64,000 bases of DNA from NCBI GenBank assembly GCA_017599285.1, contig JAGFXX010000001.1, positions 310,001 to 374,000 of the forward strand, read 5' to 3'. Every line of letters begins with the position of its first letter. Position 1 is the first letter of the stretch. Shown piece by piece: positions 19,214-32,455 of this stretch. The notes beneath the pieces were generated by a model that had not been told where the DNA came from, did no database searches, and saw only the letters and a program-made list of their open reading frames with translations. Source of the DNA: Cereibacter azotoformans (lineage in GTDB: Bacteria; Pseudomonadota; Alphaproteobacteria; Rhodobacterales; Rhodobacteraceae). The position numbers were made by a program, and so were the translations under genes.

Positions 19214-19981
19214 TCAGAAATTATCCTTCCGCCTTCGGATTTCGGCGAAAACCTCGGCATCTTCTGCATCGGCCATGCCAACGGCAGCCTTCAGTGCGGC
19301 TTCTCCCGCCCGAAGGAAGGGATTGGTCGCGATTTCATCGGAAAGTTGTGAGGGAACGGTGGGACGACCCTCTTTTCGGGCCGCAGCGATGGATCCGACC
19401 CGAAAGATAAGCACCGGATTCTCGGGTTCAAGGGTGCAGGCAAAGCGGGCATTTGCCTGCGTATATTCATGGCCCGAGCAGATCAGCGTGTCGGCGGGCA
19501 GTGCCGAAAGTTTGCGCAGGCTCTGCCACATCATCCGGGGCGTGCCCTCGAAGAGCCGCCCGCAGCCCATCGCCATCAAACTGTCCCCGGTGAAGGCAAG
19601 GCCGGAGTCCGCGAAGTGAAAGGCGATATGCCCGACCGTGTGGCCGGGCACCTCCAGAACCGTGCCGTCCTCGGAGCCGATGCGCACCCTGTCGCCCTCG
19701 GCCAGCGCGAGGTCGAGGGGTGGCAGGCGGTAGGCGTCGGCCGCCGCGCCCGCGACCCGGGCGCCGGTGGCCTCGCGCAGCGCCGCCACTCCCGCCACAT
19801 GATCGCCGTGGTGGTGGGTGAGGAGGATCTGCGTCAGGTGCCAGTTCCGCTCCGCGAGGGCCGCCATCACCGGCCCGGCCTCGGGCACGTCCACGACGGC
19901 GGTCTCTCCGCTCGCCCCATCATGGACGAGGAAGGCGTAATTGTCGCTGAGGCAGGGCACCGTTACCAGTTCGAGCGGCAT
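19214..19981 (-). CDS. gloB: Hydroxyacylglutathione hydrolase (glyoxalase II)
   Basis: A 255-residue metallo-beta-lactamase-fold enzyme that hydrolyses S-lactoylglutathione to lactate and glutathione. It has the metal site THHHGDH (55-61), GHTVGHI and the FTGDSL motif, and the C-terminal glutathione-binding RKDNF end. Length is typical. It is divergent from a methyltransferase gene with only 63 bp between the starts. Confidence 0.95.
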   Translation of the reverse strand: MPLELVTVPCLSDNYAFLVHDGASGETAVVDVPEAGPVMAALAERNWHLTQILLTHHHGDHVAGVAALREATGARVAGAAADAYRLPPLDLALAEGDRVRIGSEDGTVLEVPGHTVGHIAFHFADSGLAFTGDSLMAMGCGRLFEGTPRMMWQSLRKLSALPADTLICSGHEYTQANARFACTLEPENPVLIFRVGSIAAARKEGRPTVPSQLSDEIATNPFLRAGEAALKAAVGMADAEDAEVFAEIRRRKDNF

Positions 19982-20044
19982 GGTTTCTTCTCCCTTTCCT
20001 TAGTAGTGTGGCCCTGACCTCTGCCCGGACAAGGCTTGCCCGCA

Positions 20045-20833
20045 ATGCATCTCGACGTGCTCGACCTGCACAGCTTCTACTACAGGACACCACTCGGACG
20101 GGTTGCGCAACGCGCCGTGCGGGATCAGGTCCAGAAGCTCTGGCCCGATGCCAAGGGCCAGACGGTGGCGGGCTTCGGCTTTTCGGTGCCGCTCCTGCGA
20201 CCGTATCTCGAGCAGGCCCGCCGGGTCATTGCCCTGATGCCCGGACCCCAGGGCGTGATGCCCTGGCCGGTGGGGATGGGGAACGTCTCGGTGCTCTGCG
20301 ACGAGGGCTCCTGGCCGCTCTCGACCGGGATGGTGGACAAGCTGGTGATGCTGCACGGGCTGGAAACGTCCGAGCACCCGTCCGAGGTCCTGGCGGAAGC
20401 CTGGCGCGTGCTGGGGCCCGGCGGAAAGGCGCTCTTCATCGTGCCGTCGCGCTCGGGGCTCTGGGCGCGCCGGGACGGCACGCCCTTCGGCTTCGGCCGG
20501 CCCTATTCGTTCAACCAGCTCGAGACGCAGCTGAAGCGGCACGACTTCACGCCCGAACGCACGCTGGCCGCGCTCTTTGCGCCGCCGCTTCACCAGCGGT
20601 TCTGGCTCAAGACGGCCGACTTCTGGGAGACGGGGGGGCGGCGCTTCGCGCCCTGGCTGGTGGGAGGGGTGCTGATCGTCGAGGCCTCCAAGCAGATGTA
20701 TGCGCCGACGCGCTCCGGGCTCAAGTCCGTCGTCACCAATCCGCTGCGCGCGCTGGAGGGCATTCCGCAGCCGCTGCCTGCGCCCGCAAGCCGCACTTCG
20801 GGCCCGTCGGGACCCTGCGGCGACGGATGTTAG
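20045..20833 (+). CDS. Class I SAM-dependent methyltransferase
   Basis: A 262-residue protein with a degenerate SAM-binding loop ([15 protein letters not shown]) and a conserved [19 protein letters not shown] segment typical of Methyltransf_11 proteins. The ATG at 20045 is used because ACAAGG lies ten bases upstream; a TTG at 20036 is possible. Orthologues often sit beside gloB in Rhodobacterales (from memory, unverified). The substrate is unknown. The stop codon lies inside a small direct repeat. Confidence 0.72.
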   Translation: MHLDVLDLHSFYYRTPLGRVAQRAVRDQVQKLWPDAKGQTVAGFGFSVPLLRPYLEQARRVIALMPGPQGVMPWPVGMGNVSVLCDEGSWPLSTGMVDKLVMLHGLETSEHPSEVLAEAWRVLGPGGKALFIVPSRSGLWARRDGTPFGFGRPYSFNQLETQLKRHDFTPERTLAALFAPPLHQRFWLKTADFWETGGRRFAPWLVGGVLIVEASKQMYAPTRSGLKSVVTNPLRALEGIPQPLPAPASRTSGPSGPCGDGC

Positions 20834-20864
20834 CGGCACCACGATTCCGATGTTAGCGGCACCA
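20826..20864. repeat. 16-bp direct repeat overlapping the methyltransferase stop codon
   Basis: GATGTTAGCGGCACCA occurs at 20826-20841 and again at 20849-20864, a 23-bp period. The first copy contains the TAG stop of the methyltransferase. It may be a slippage duplication or paired binding sites. Confidence 0.8.
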
Positions 20865-21137
20865 GCGCCGGTCATCTCGTCGCATGACAGAAAGCGACCT
20901 TGAAAGCCCTTTCCGCAGGCATCGTGCGAAAGGCGGGGGAGGCCACGGAGCGCCAAGGAAACAAAGGCTTCGCCCCGTCGCCGGAGGGCTGACCTTCGTG
21001 GTTGCGAGGCTGCAAGTCCTCTGCTACACCCGCCGCGAAACTTGAGACGCGCGGGAAAGATCCTTCGCGCCACACAGTGCCTCTGGCCTGCGGGACGCAA
21101 AACCCGCTTCCGGGGCCAAGATATCGAAAGGGTTGAC
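20865..21137. other. Intergenic region upstream of the ATP synthase operon
   Basis: About 270 bases between the repeat and atpH. A possible plus-strand promoter is TTGCGA (21002-21007), 17 bases, TACACC (21025-21030), which would give a leader of about 100 bases. Open frames that run into atpH from 21042 lack ribosome sites. I see no further gene here. Confidence 0.45.
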
Positions 21138-21698
21138 GTGTCCGAACCGGCTTCGATTTCCTCTGGCATCGCCGCGCGCTACGCCGCCGCCGTCTTCGAA
21201 CTGGCGAAGGACGAGGGTGCCCTGCCCGCACTCGAGAAGGATATGGACGCCCTCGGCGCCGCCTGGGCCGAGAGTGCGGATCTGCGGGATCTCGCCACCT
21301 CTCCGGTCTATGCGCGCGAGGATCAGCAGAAGGCCATCGCCGCGATCGCCTCGAAGATGGGCCTCTCGTCCCTGACCTCGAACACGCTCGCCCTCATGGG
21401 CTCCAAGCGCCGCCTCTTCGTGCTGCCCCAGATGGTGGCCGACGTGCAGAACCGCATCGCGACGGAAAAGGGCGAGATCACTGCGGAGGTGACCGCCGCC
21501 GCGCCGCTCAGCCCCGAGCAGGCCGCCCGCCTCGCCGCCACGCTGAAGGCCCGCGCGGGCAAGGATGTCAAACTGAAAACCACCGTTGATGAAAGCCTCA
21601 TCGGCGGTCTTGTCGTCAAGCTGGGTTCCTCCATGATCGACACCTCGGTCAAGGCGCGGCTCGCAGCTCTCCAGAATGCAATGAAAGAGGTCGGATAA
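21138..21698 (+). CDS. atpH: ATP synthase F1 subunit delta
   Basis: A 186-residue subunit that joins F1 to the peripheral stalk. It begins [20 protein letters not shown] from GTG at 21138, with AAAGGG five bases before it, and ends with the family's [24 protein letters not shown]. An upstream in-frame ATG at 21042 has no support. It is the first gene of atpHAGDC. The F0 genes are not in this window, as is usual in alphaproteobacteria. Confidence 0.95.
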   Translation: MSEPASISSGIAARYAAAVFELAKDEGALPALEKDMDALGAAWAESADLRDLATSPVYAREDQQKAIAAIASKMGLSSLTSNTLALMGSKRRLFVLPQMVADVQNRIATEKGEITAEVTAAAPLSPEQAARLAATLKARAGKDVKLKTTVDESLIGGLVVKLGSSMIDTSVKARLAALQNAMKEVG

Positions 21699-23237
<1,539 letters not shown>

Positions 23238-23259
23238 GGGCGGGGCAGGGAGATAACGG

Positions 23260-25574
<2,315 letters not shown>

Positions 25575-25583
25575 GGGGGCAAC

Positions 25584-25982
25584 ATGGCGGGAACGCTGCA
25601 ATTCGACCTCGTGTCGCCCGAACGGAGGCTTGCCTCCTTCGCCGCGACCGAGGTGCAGGTCCCGGGGACCGACGGCGACATGACGGCGATGGAGGGGCAT
25701 GCCCCCACCATCACCACCCTGCGCCCCGGCATCCTGCGGGCCCAAGGGCCTTCGGGCGTGCAGGCCTACGCGGTGACCGGCGGTTTCGCCGAGATCAACG
25801 CGACCTCGATCTCGGTCCTGGCCGAGAAGGCCGTCGCGGTCGAGGAACTGACCGGCACGGTGCTCGACGAGTTCATCGCCGAAGCGCGGGAACTGGTCTC
25901 GGTCGCTCTGCCCGAGGACAAGGACATGGCCGAGCGCACGCTGAACGACATGCTGGCGCTGAGAGCCTCGGCCGGTCACTGA
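25584..25982 (+). CDS. atpC: ATP synthase F1 subunit epsilon
   Basis: A 132-residue subunit of the central stalk, starting MAGTLQFDLVSPERRLASF, with the beta-sandwich domain (about 1-85, including PGTDGDMTAMEGHAP) and a helical C-terminal part. It is the last gene of the operon, nine bases after atpD, and is followed by a strong terminator. Confidence 0.96.
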   Translation: MAGTLQFDLVSPERRLASFAATEVQVPGTDGDMTAMEGHAPTITTLRPGILRAQGPSGVQAYAVTGGFAEINATSISVLAEKAVAVEELTGTVLDEFIAEARELVSVALPEDKDMAERTLNDMLALRASAGH

Positions 25983-25999
25983 CCCCGGTCCAGATAAGG

Positions 26000-26028
26000 A
26001 AAAGGCCCCGGATTTCCGGGGCCTTTTT
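26000..26028. terminator. Terminator of the atp operon
   Basis: AAAGGCCCCGG (26001-26011), loop ATTT, CCGGGGCCTTT (26016-26026), with TTTTT on the plus side and TTTTCC on the minus side. It can work in both directions and backs up the separate prs terminator. Confidence 0.9.
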
Positions 26029-26096
26029 CGTTGTGGTCCCGGACGGTCGGGTCTCGGCAAGCGCCACCCTCGACAACGTCCGGGCCGGAATCGAAA

Positions 26097-26124
26097 GGCT
26101 GCCGGAGGAGGACCTCCGGCAGCC
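26097..26124 (-). terminator. Terminator of prs
   Basis: GGCTGCCGGAGG (26097-26108) and CCTCCGGCAGCC (26113-26124) form a perfect 12-bp stem with a 4-base loop. On the minus strand it is followed by TTTCG. It lies 36 bases past the prs stop. Confidence 0.8.
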
Positions 26125-26160
26125 GTATGAGGAGATCGGCCGCACGCCGCCCCGCAGGGA

Positions 26161-27180
26161 TCAGCCGCGCTGATACATGCCTTCGTAGATGGGGACGAGC
26201 GTCTCGGTCTCGAACAGGGACGAGACCGAGGTGCCGCTCCAGATGTTCAGGATCGCCTGGGCGAAGATCGGCGCCGTGGGCACGATGCGGATGTTTGGTG
26301 CGCCGCGGACGGCGGCCGAAGGTTCGATCGAGTCGGTGATGACAAGGCTCTTCATGACCGAATTGGTCACGCGCTCGACCGCGGGACCGGAGAGGACGCC
26401 GTGGGTGATGTAGGAATGGACCTCGAGTGCGCCATTCTCGATCAGCACTTCGGCCGCCTTGCAGAGCGTGCCGGCCGTGTCGCAGATGTCATCGACGATG
26501 ATGCATTTCTTGCCGGCCACATTGCCGATCACCGTCATCTCGGCGATCTCGCCCGGCTTCTCGCGGCGCTTGTCCACGATGGCGAGCGGCGCATTGATCC
26601 GCTTGGCGATCTCGCGCGCGCGGGCCACGCCGCCGACGTCGGGCGAGACCACCATCAGATCCTGCATCTGGCCCTTGAAGTGATGCTCGATGTCCAGCGC
26701 GAAGATCGGCGCGGAATAGAGGTTGTCCACCGGAATGTCGAAGAAGCCCTGGATCTGGGCCGCGTGCAGGTCCAGCGTCAGCACGCGGTCGATCCCGGCC
26801 TCGACGATCAGGTTCGCCACCAGCTTGGCCGAGATCGGCGTCCGGGCCTTGGCGCGGCGGTCCTGCCGGGCATAGCCGAAGTAGGGGATCACCGCGGTGA
26901 TCCGGTCCGCCGACGACCGACGCAGCGCGTCGGCGATGATCAGCAGTTCCATCAGGTTGTCGTTGGCCGGGTTCGAGGTCGGCTGGATCACATACATGTC
27001 CTCGCCGCGGACGTTCTCGTAAACCTCGACGAAGATCTCCTGATCGTTGAACCGTTCGACCCGCGCATCGACCAGCGAGACCGCCATGCCGCGATGAACC
27101 GACATCCGCCGCGCGATGGATTTCGCAAGCGTGAGGTTGGCATTGCCGGAGATCAGCTTCGGCTCGTTCATGGCTGGCAT
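26161..27180 (-). CDS. prs: Ribose-phosphate pyrophosphokinase
   Basis: A 339-residue enzyme that makes PRPP from ribose 5-phosphate and ATP for nucleotide, histidine and tryptophan synthesis. It has [18 protein letters not shown], the Mg/ATP region [10 protein letters not shown], and the PRPP-binding [11 protein letters not shown]. The C-terminus is about 20 residues longer than E. coli Prs (315). Start at 27180 is supported by GAGGA seven bases upstream; Met4 is an alternative. Confidence 0.95.
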   Translation of the reverse strand: MPAMNEPKLISGNANLTLAKSIARRMSVHRGMAVSLVDARVERFNDQEIFVEVYENVRGEDMYVIQPTSNPANDNLMELLIIADALRRSSADRITAVIPYFGYARQDRRAKARTPISAKLVANLIVEAGIDRVLTLDLHAAQIQGFFDIPVDNLYSAPIFALDIEHHFKGQMQDLMVVSPDVGGVARAREIAKRINAPLAIVDKRREKPGEIAEMTVIGNVAGKKCIIVDDICDTAGTLCKAAEVLIENGALEVHSYITHGVLSGPAVERVTNSVMKSLVITDSIEPSAAVRGAPNIRIVPTAPIFAQAILNIWSGTSVSSLFETETLVPIYEGMYQRG

Positions 27181-27321
27181 CGGATATTCCTCGAGGAGGT
27201 CGCAGGAGCGCGGATTCGTGACTGTGCCCCCCCTCTAGCATCGGTCCGGGGGCTTGGAAACCGCACCGAAAGCGCCGTTCCGAATTGCCGTCCGCTCAGA
27301 ACGAGAGCGGCCAGGACAGGT

Positions 27322-28347
27322 TCAGGCGAGGGCCGCGACGAAGGCATCGACCTCGGCGTCGGACGTGTTCCAGGAACAGACGAGCCGCACCCGCACGCGG
27401 TTCCCCTTGCCGCCCATGTCGTAGAACACGGCACCGGCGGCGCGGGCGCGGTGGGCGAGGGGCTGGGGCAGCTCGGCGAAGATCAGGTTGGCCTCGGCCG
27501 GGGCCACGAGGCGCACGTCGGGCAGGGCCGCCAGCCCCTCCGCCAGCCGGGCCGCCGCCGCATTGGCGTGGCGGGCGAGCCGCAGCCACAGCCCGTCGGC
27601 CAGACAGGCCCGCATCTGCAGCGCGAGATAGCGGTGCTTCGACATCAGATGTCCCGCACGCTTGCGCCGGATGCGCAGTTCGTCGGCCCGGGCGGGGTCG
27701 AAGACCACCACCGCCTCGACCCCCATCAGCCCGTTCTTGGTGCCACCCAGCGACAGGATGTCGATGCCCGCCCGCCAGCTCATCTCGGCCGGAGAGGCAT
27801 CGGCCGCCACCAGCGCATTGGCAAAGCGCGCCCCGTCGAGGTGGCAGCCGAGGCCCCGCGTCCGCGCCACGGCGGTGAGGGCCGCGATCTCGGCCGGGCG
27901 GTACAGGGTGCCAAGCTCGGTCACATTCGTCAGCGACAGGGCGGCGGGCCGTGCCGCATGCAGATCGCCCGGTGCGAAACGGGCCAGAGCGGCGGCCAGC
28001 GTCTCGGGAGCGAGCTTGCCCTGCTCGCCGGGCAGGGTGACGAGTTTTCCTCCGCCGGAGAAGAACTCGGCGGCGTTGCACTCGTCCGCCTCGATATGGG
28101 CCTCCTCGCGGCAGAAGATCGCGCCCCAGGGCGGGCTGAGGGTGGCGAGTGCCAGCGCGTTGGCGGCCGTGCCGCTGGTGACCAGCGCGACCTCGGCCTC
28201 GGGCGCCTCGAAGAGGGTTCGGATCATGGCGGTGACCTCCGCCGTCACCGGGTCCGCACCATAGGGCATCGCCGGCCCCGGATCGGCCGCCAGCGCGGCC
28301 AGCACCTCCGGCGCGACGGCCGAGCCATTGTCCGAGGCAAAGAACAT
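27322..28347 (-). CDS. ltaE: Low-specificity L-threonine aldolase
   Basis: A 341-residue PLP enzyme of the beta-eliminating lyase/threonine aldolase family, which splits L-threonine and allo-threonine to glycine and acetaldehyde. The N-terminus has FASDNGSAVAPEVL, the PLP lysine is in SLGGTKNGLMG, and GCHLDGARFANA is the conserved aspartate region. It overlaps the start of the preceding Cys-cluster gene by one base (TGATG). Confidence 0.88.
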   Translation of the reverse strand: MFFASDNGSAVAPEVLAALAADPGPAMPYGADPVTAEVTAMIRTLFEAPEAEVALVTSGTAANALALATLSPPWGAIFCREEAHIEADECNAAEFFSGGGKLVTLPGEQGKLAPETLAAALARFAPGDLHAARPAALSLTNVTELGTLYRPAEIAALTAVARTRGLGCHLDGARFANALVAADASPAEMSWRAGIDILSLGGTKNGLMGVEAVVVFDPARADELRIRRKRAGHLMSKHRYLALQMRACLADGLWLRLARHANAAAARLAEGLAALPDVRLVAPAEANLIFAELPQPLAHRARAAGAVFYDMGGKGNRVRVRLVCSWNTSDAEVDAFVAALA

Positions 28348-28808
28348 CAGGGCGTTTCCTCGATGATGTGGTCTTCCCAGTCCTCCTCCTCGACCTCGAA
28401 CTCGGGCACCGTCCAGCCCTGGACCGAGGCGCCCGCGTCATGGACCGAGTTGGGGTCTCCGGTCAGCAGATGGTGCCAGCCGGGCAGGGGCTTGCCCTCG
28501 TGAAGCAGCCGGTAGGCGCAAGTGCGCGGCATCCAGTAGGCGATCTTCGGAAGCGTCGCGGGCGAGAGCTGCACGCAGTCGGGCACGAACTGGCGGCGGA
28601 TCTCGTAGTTCGAGCAGCGGCAGCTGTCGCCGTCGAGAAGCCGGCAGGCGATGCGGGTGAAGGCCACCTCGCCTGTGTCCTCGAACTCGATCTTGTTCAG
28701 GCAGCACTTGCCGCAGCCGTCGCAGAGCGCCTCCCATTCGGCGGGCGTCATCCGGTCGAGGGGCACGCGCTCCCAGAATCGCGCGCGGAGGGCAGGGGGC
28801 TTGGTCAT
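28347..28808 (-). CDS. YcgN/UPF0260-family cysteine cluster protein
   Basis: A 153-residue cytoplasmic protein with a cysteine cluster that may bind a metal or Fe-S centre. The cysteines are in LCDGCGKCCLNK (about 29-40), IACRL, DSCRCSNY, VPDCVQ and PRTCAYR. The WHHL and CAYR motifs are typical of the YcgN family, whose function is unknown. It is coupled to ltaE downstream and lies 39 bases after ribF. Confidence 0.85.
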   Translation of the reverse strand: MTKPPALRARFWERVPLDRMTPAEWEALCDGCGKCCLNKIEFEDTGEVAFTRIACRLLDGDSCRCSNYEIRRQFVPDCVQLSPATLPKIAYWMPRTCAYRLLHEGKPLPGWHHLLTGDPNSVHDAGASVQGWTVPEFEVEEEDWEDHIIEETP

Positions 28809-28847
28809 CGCCGCTAGATGCGCGCTCGCGCGCCGAAAGGGAAGGGG

Positions 28848-29768
28848 TCAGCTGCCGACGATGTCTCGGGCGCGCGCGCAATCGGCATCCATCTGTGCGA
28901 CCAGGCCGGGCAGGTCGTCGAAGACCATCTCGGGGCGCAGATAGTCCACGAAGGCCACCGAGAGGTGCTGGCCGTAAAGATCGCCCGAGAAATCGAACAG
29001 GTGGCTTTCCAGATTGGGGCGGTTGGTGCCGAACATCGGCCGGACGCCCAGACTTGCGGCGCCGGCGTAGCTGCCCTTCTCTGGCCCGGTCAGCACGTCC
29101 ACCTTCACCGCATAGACCCCGAGCCGGGGCAGATGCAGCCCGCTTACCGACATGTTGGCCGTCGGATAGCCGAGGTCGCGCCCCCGCTTGTCACCGTGCA
29201 GCACCTCTCCCTCGATCCGGTGCCAGTGGCCGAGCATGGCGGCCGCATCCCGCGGCCTGCCCTCGCTGAGCGCCGTGCGGATCGCGGTCGAGGAGATCTC
29301 GAGATGCTCGACCTTCAGCAGATCCGCGATGGTGACGTCAAAGCCGTGCCGACGCCCGAGGTCCACGAGGTCCGCGGTCGTGCCGGACCGGCCCTTGCCG
29401 AAGCAGAAGTCGGCGCCCACGACCACATGGGCCACGCCCAGACCGTTCGCCAGCACATCGCGCGCGAACTCTTCCGGCGTAAGCGCGGCAAGGTCGCGGG
29501 TGAAGGGCAGCTCGTAGAGCCGCTCGATCCCGAGCTTGGCGAGCCGGTTCGCCCGCGCCCCGGCGTTCATCAGCCGGAAGGGGGGCGCATCGGGGGCAAA
29601 GACCTCGCGCGGGTGGGGCTCGAAGGTGACGATGCCCAGGGGCCCGCGCCCGCGGGCCAGGTCGATGACATGCTGATGGCCGAGATGGACCCCGTCGAAA
29701 TTGCCCATCGCGATCGAGGCGCCCCGGTCCGAAGCCTCGAGTCCTTGCCAGTGATTGTAGATGCGCAT
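28848..29768 (-). CDS. ribF: Bifunctional riboflavin kinase/FAD synthetase
   Basis: A 306-residue enzyme that makes FMN and then FAD. The N-terminal nucleotidyltransferase domain has GNFDGVHLGH (22-31) and ISSTAIRTALSEG; the C-terminal flavokinase domain (about 182-306) has GYPTANM and FGTNRPNLESHLFDF. Length is standard. It lies 27 bases after the MaoC gene. Confidence 0.96.
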   Translation of the reverse strand: MRIYNHWQGLEASDRGASIAMGNFDGVHLGHQHVIDLARGRGPLGIVTFEPHPREVFAPDAPPFRLMNAGARANRLAKLGIERLYELPFTRDLAALTPEEFARDVLANGLGVAHVVVGADFCFGKGRSGTTADLVDLGRRHGFDVTIADLLKVEHLEISSTAIRTALSEGRPRDAAAMLGHWHRIEGEVLHGDKRGRDLGYPTANMSVSGLHLPRLGVYAVKVDVLTGPEKGSYAGAASLGVRPMFGTNRPNLESHLFDFSGDLYGQHLSVAFVDYLRPEMVFDDLPGLVAQMDADCARARDIVGS

Positions 29769-29795
29769 CGGTCCCCGCGGGCGGGGACCCCGCCG

Positions 29796-30239
29796 TCAGT
29801 CGAATTTCCGGCTCGGCGCCAGCACCAGCGCCTCGCCCTTCAGGACGGTGGTATTGCCCACCAGACAGCGGGTTTCAAGCGTAACCCGGCGCTTGGCATG
29901 GTCGATCGCGGTGACGGTCACTTCCGCAAGCACCGTGTCGCCCGGACGCACCGGGGCAAGGAACTTCAGCGACTGGCCGAGATAGACGGTGCCATGGCCC
30001 GGAAGCTGCTCGCCGATGACGGCCGAGATCAGGCCGGCGGTCAGCATCCCGTGGGCGATGCGCCCCTCGAAGATCGTGTCGCGGGCATAGTCGTCGTCGA
30101 GATGCACGGGGTTCCGGTCGGTCGAGACCTCGGCGAACAGCTCGATGTCACGATCGGTGACTTCCTTGCGGAGATGTCGGCTCATGCCGATCTCGAGGTC
30201 TTCGATGCAGATCGTCCCGCGGGGCATGTTGTCGAGCAT
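29796..30239 (-). CDS. MaoC-like (R)-specific enoyl-CoA hydratase
   Basis: A 147-residue hot-dog fold protein of the MaoC/PhaJ family. It has the hydratase-2 motif with catalytic Asp and His in DRNPVHLDDDYA (about 42-53) and a HGML segment. PhaJ-type enzymes convert trans-2-enoyl-CoA to (R)-3-hydroxyacyl-CoA for polyhydroxyalkanoate synthesis, though other substrates are possible. Start at 30239 (AAGGGA eight bases upstream) rather than Met5. Confidence 0.83.
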   Translation of the reverse strand: MLDNMPRGTICIEDLEIGMSRHLRKEVTDRDIELFAEVSTDRNPVHLDDDYARDTIFEGRIAHGMLTAGLISAVIGEQLPGHGTVYLGQSLKFLAPVRPGDTVLAEVTVTAIDHAKRRVTLETRCLVGNTTVLKGEALVLAPSRKFD

Positions 30240-30266
30240 CCTGCGAATCCCTTGACTGGTGCCGCG

Positions 30267-30295
30267 AACCTAGCTTCCGCTGCATTGCAGCACAA
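30267..30295 (-). promoter_or_regulatory. Possible promoter of the maoC-ribF-ycgN-ltaE run
   Basis: Reading the minus strand, TTGTGC (plus 30290-30295), 17 bases, TAGGTT (plus 30267-30272). It would start transcription about 20-30 bases before the MaoC ATG. A 6-bp inverted repeat CTTGCG/CGCAAG lies upstream at 30321-30340 and may be an operator or hairpin. Confidence 0.4.
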
Positions 30296-30405
30296 GACGC
30301 ACCGGCAACATAAGTTCCGACTTGCGACTAAAGGCGCAAGAATATTGCCGCAACGTCAGGATTGCAGCCGGCTCGACGACGTCGCCGCCGCTGCACGCAA
30401 ACAGG

Positions 30406-30427
30406 GGCCGCAGGGACACCTGCGGCC
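30406..30427 (-). terminator. Putative terminator of the HAD phosphatase gene
   Basis: GGCCGCAGG (30406-30414) and CCTGCGGCC (30419-30427), loop GACA, 26 bases past the stop. On the minus strand it is followed by CCTGTTTG, a poor U-run. Confidence 0.55.
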
Positions 30428-30452
30428 GGCGGACGCGCCGGGTGGCGTGGGT

Positions 30453-31346
30453 TCAGCGCAGGCGGGATATGGCGAGCGGCGGAGAAAGCTCGGCCTTGGC
30501 CAGCCAGTCATCGAGGCGGGGCTGCTCGAGCCGCTCGCCGTTCTCGCCGAAGATGTCCGCAGCGAGGCCCCCGGTGATGAAGAGCGAATCGAGCCCTTCG
30601 GCCACGGCGCCGCGGATGTCGGTCGTGATCCCGTCGCCCACGCACAGGATCTCGTCAGCGGGCACGCCGGGGCGGATCGCCTCGAGCCGGCGCCGCGCCA
30701 GATCGTAGATCGGCGGATGGGGCTTGCCGAAATAGAGGCTCTGGCCGCCCATCTCATCGTAGGCCGCGGCGATGGCGCCCGCGCAGTAGATCCGCTTGTG
30801 CCCGTAATCCACCACGATGTCGGGGTTCGCGCAGAGCAGCTTCAGCCCCTGGGTCTTGGCGTAGAGAAGGGTCGCCCGGTAGTCCTCGGGCGTCTCGGTC
30901 AGATCGTCGAAGAGGCCGGTGCAGACGATGCCCTCGGCCTCCGCAAGCGGCACCTTCACGATCGGCGCCTCGGTCGCGGCCACCTTCTGCAGGTCGGGCG
31001 AGAGTTCGGTGAAGAAGCTGTCGTCCTTCGGCGGGCCGAGGTGATGGACGCGACGCCCGACGGCCCCGGTGATCAGCGCATATTGCGCCGCATCGCCCGA
31101 CGAGGTGACCTCGTCATAGCAGTCGGCGGGCACGCCCAGCGTCTCGAGCTGGCGGACGATCGAGGGCTTGGGCCGCGGCGCGTTGGTCAGCAGCACCACG
31201 GTGCCGCCCTTGGCCCGGAAGGCGCGCAAGGCCTCGACCGCCTCGCCGAACGGGCGCTTGCCATCGTGCAGGCAGCCCCAGAGGTCGCAGAAGAGGGCGC
31301 TGTAACTTGCCGATACCTCGGAGAGCGAGGCGATGATGCGGGTCAT
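30453..31346 (-). CDS. HAD-superfamily IIA phosphatase (TIGR01459-like)
   Basis: A 297-residue NagD-like hydrolase. The nucleophile region is LFCDLWGCLHDG with Asp21, motif II is LLTNAPRP, and the Mg-binding end is CVGDGITTDIRGA. Start at 31346 (AAAGG eight bases upstream); the frame extends to 31448 without a ribosome site. The family is common in alphaproteobacteria next to ribF, and the substrate is unknown. Confidence 0.85.
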   Translation of the reverse strand: MTRIIASLSEVSASYSALFCDLWGCLHDGKRPFGEAVEALRAFRAKGGTVVLLTNAPRPKPSIVRQLETLGVPADCYDEVTSSGDAAQYALITGAVGRRVHHLGPPKDDSFFTELSPDLQKVAATEAPIVKVPLAEAEGIVCTGLFDDLTETPEDYRATLLYAKTQGLKLLCANPDIVVDYGHKRIYCAGAIAAAYDEMGGQSLYFGKPHPPIYDLARRRLEAIRPGVPADEILCVGDGITTDIRGAVAEGLDSLFITGGLAADIFGENGERLEQPRLDDWLAKAELSPPLAISRLR

Positions 31347-31477
31347 CGGAAGGCCTTTCTGATCGGCGCAATCGGCCGGTAGCGGAGGACGGACGGGGCC
31401 GACCTGCGGAAGATGGGGCGCCCCACGCCTCTGTCGAGGAGGGGCCACCGAAGCGCGTCCGGTGGCCGCCGGACGGG

Positions 31478-32395
31478 TCAGAGCTTGAGGACGGGGATGA
31501 TCTGCTTCTTGCGGCTCATGACGCCGGGCAGCACCACCGTATCGCCGGAGACGGTCGCGCCGAAGCTCTTCTCGGCCAGCTCTTTCACGAGATTGTTCGG
31601 CACGAGCAGAGTCGCCTCTTCGCGCAGGATATCGACGATGAAGAGCACGACCTGATCGGCGCCATCCTCGGCGGCGACGCCCGGCATCGAGGCCATCAGG
31701 CTGTCCTTGCGGTCGAGCAGCACCTGCGGCGCCGTGGTTTCCAGAACCGAGATGCGGAACTGCTTGCCCTCGATCTCGTATTCCTTCGAGTCCATGCGAA
31801 GAAGCTCGGCGTCGGAGAAGGCCGAGACGTCGGACTTGGCGGCGAACAGCTCCGCCGCGAAGGCGGGGATGTCCACGCCGAGATCGGCCGCCAGCGTTTC
31901 GGCCACGGCGCGGTCATGCGGCGTCGTGGTGGGCGAGCGGAACTCCAGCGTGTCGGACAGGATGCAGGACAGCATCGCGCCCTTGATCTCGCGCGGGGCG
32001 CGGGCGAGGTCCTCGCCCATCAGATCGTGCATGATGGTCGCGGTGCAGGCCAGCGGCCGGATCGTGATGTCGATCGGAGCCTTGGTCTTGATCCCGCCGA
32101 CGAGCAGGTGGTGGTCGATGATGCCCACGACCTTCGCCTCGTTGATCGAGGGGGGCAGCTCGGCCGGGTTGTTGGTGTCCACGACCACGCAGCTGTCCTC
32201 GGCGGTCACGTCCGAGATGATCTCGGGCTTGTCGAGGCCCCAGTGGCGCAGCACGAAGGCGGCCTCGGTGTTCGGCTCGCCGAGCAGGACGGGCCGGGCC
32301 GGCGTGCCTTTGACCTCCGTGAGGTACCAGGCCCAGATGATGGCCGAGCCGGTCGAGTCGGTGTCGGGGGACTTGTGGCCGAAAACCTTGATCAT
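31478..32395 (-). CDS. ppaC: Manganese-dependent inorganic pyrophosphatase, DHH family (class II)
   Basis: A 305-residue cytoplasmic enzyme that hydrolyses pyrophosphate. It has the three hallmark motifs: GHKSPDTDSTGSA near the N-terminus, IIDHH, and C-terminal SRKKQIIP. Start MIKVFGHK at 32395 is preceded by GGGAAA; the frame extends upstream to 32488 without support. Class II enzymes are best known in Firmicutes, and one is documented in Rhodobacter sphaeroides. The mild 6-7 bp hairpin at 31457-31474 may end the transcript. Confidence 0.95.
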   Translation of the reverse strand: MIKVFGHKSPDTDSTGSAIIWAWYLTEVKGTPARPVLLGEPNTEAAFVLRHWGLDKPEIISDVTAEDSCVVVDTNNPAELPPSINEAKVVGIIDHHLLVGGIKTKAPIDITIRPLACTATIMHDLMGEDLARAPREIKGAMLSCILSDTLEFRSPTTTPHDRAVAETLAADLGVDIPAFAAELFAAKSDVSAFSDAELLRMDSKEYEIEGKQFRISVLETTAPQVLLDRKDSLMASMPGVAAEDGADQVVLFIVDILREEATLLVPNNLVKELAEKSFGATVSGDTVVLPGVMSRKKQIIPVLKL

Positions 32396-32426
32396 GATGT
32401 TTCCCGATGCGGATGAGGTTGGCGGC

Positions 32427-32455
32427 CTTATAGAAGCCGCGAGACCTCTTGTCAC
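32427..32455 (-). promoter_or_regulatory. Sigma70-type promoter of ppaC
   Basis: On the minus strand GTGACA (plus 32450-32455), 17 bases, TATAAG (plus 32427-32432). Predicted start is near 32420, about 25 bases before the ATG. Confidence 0.65.
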
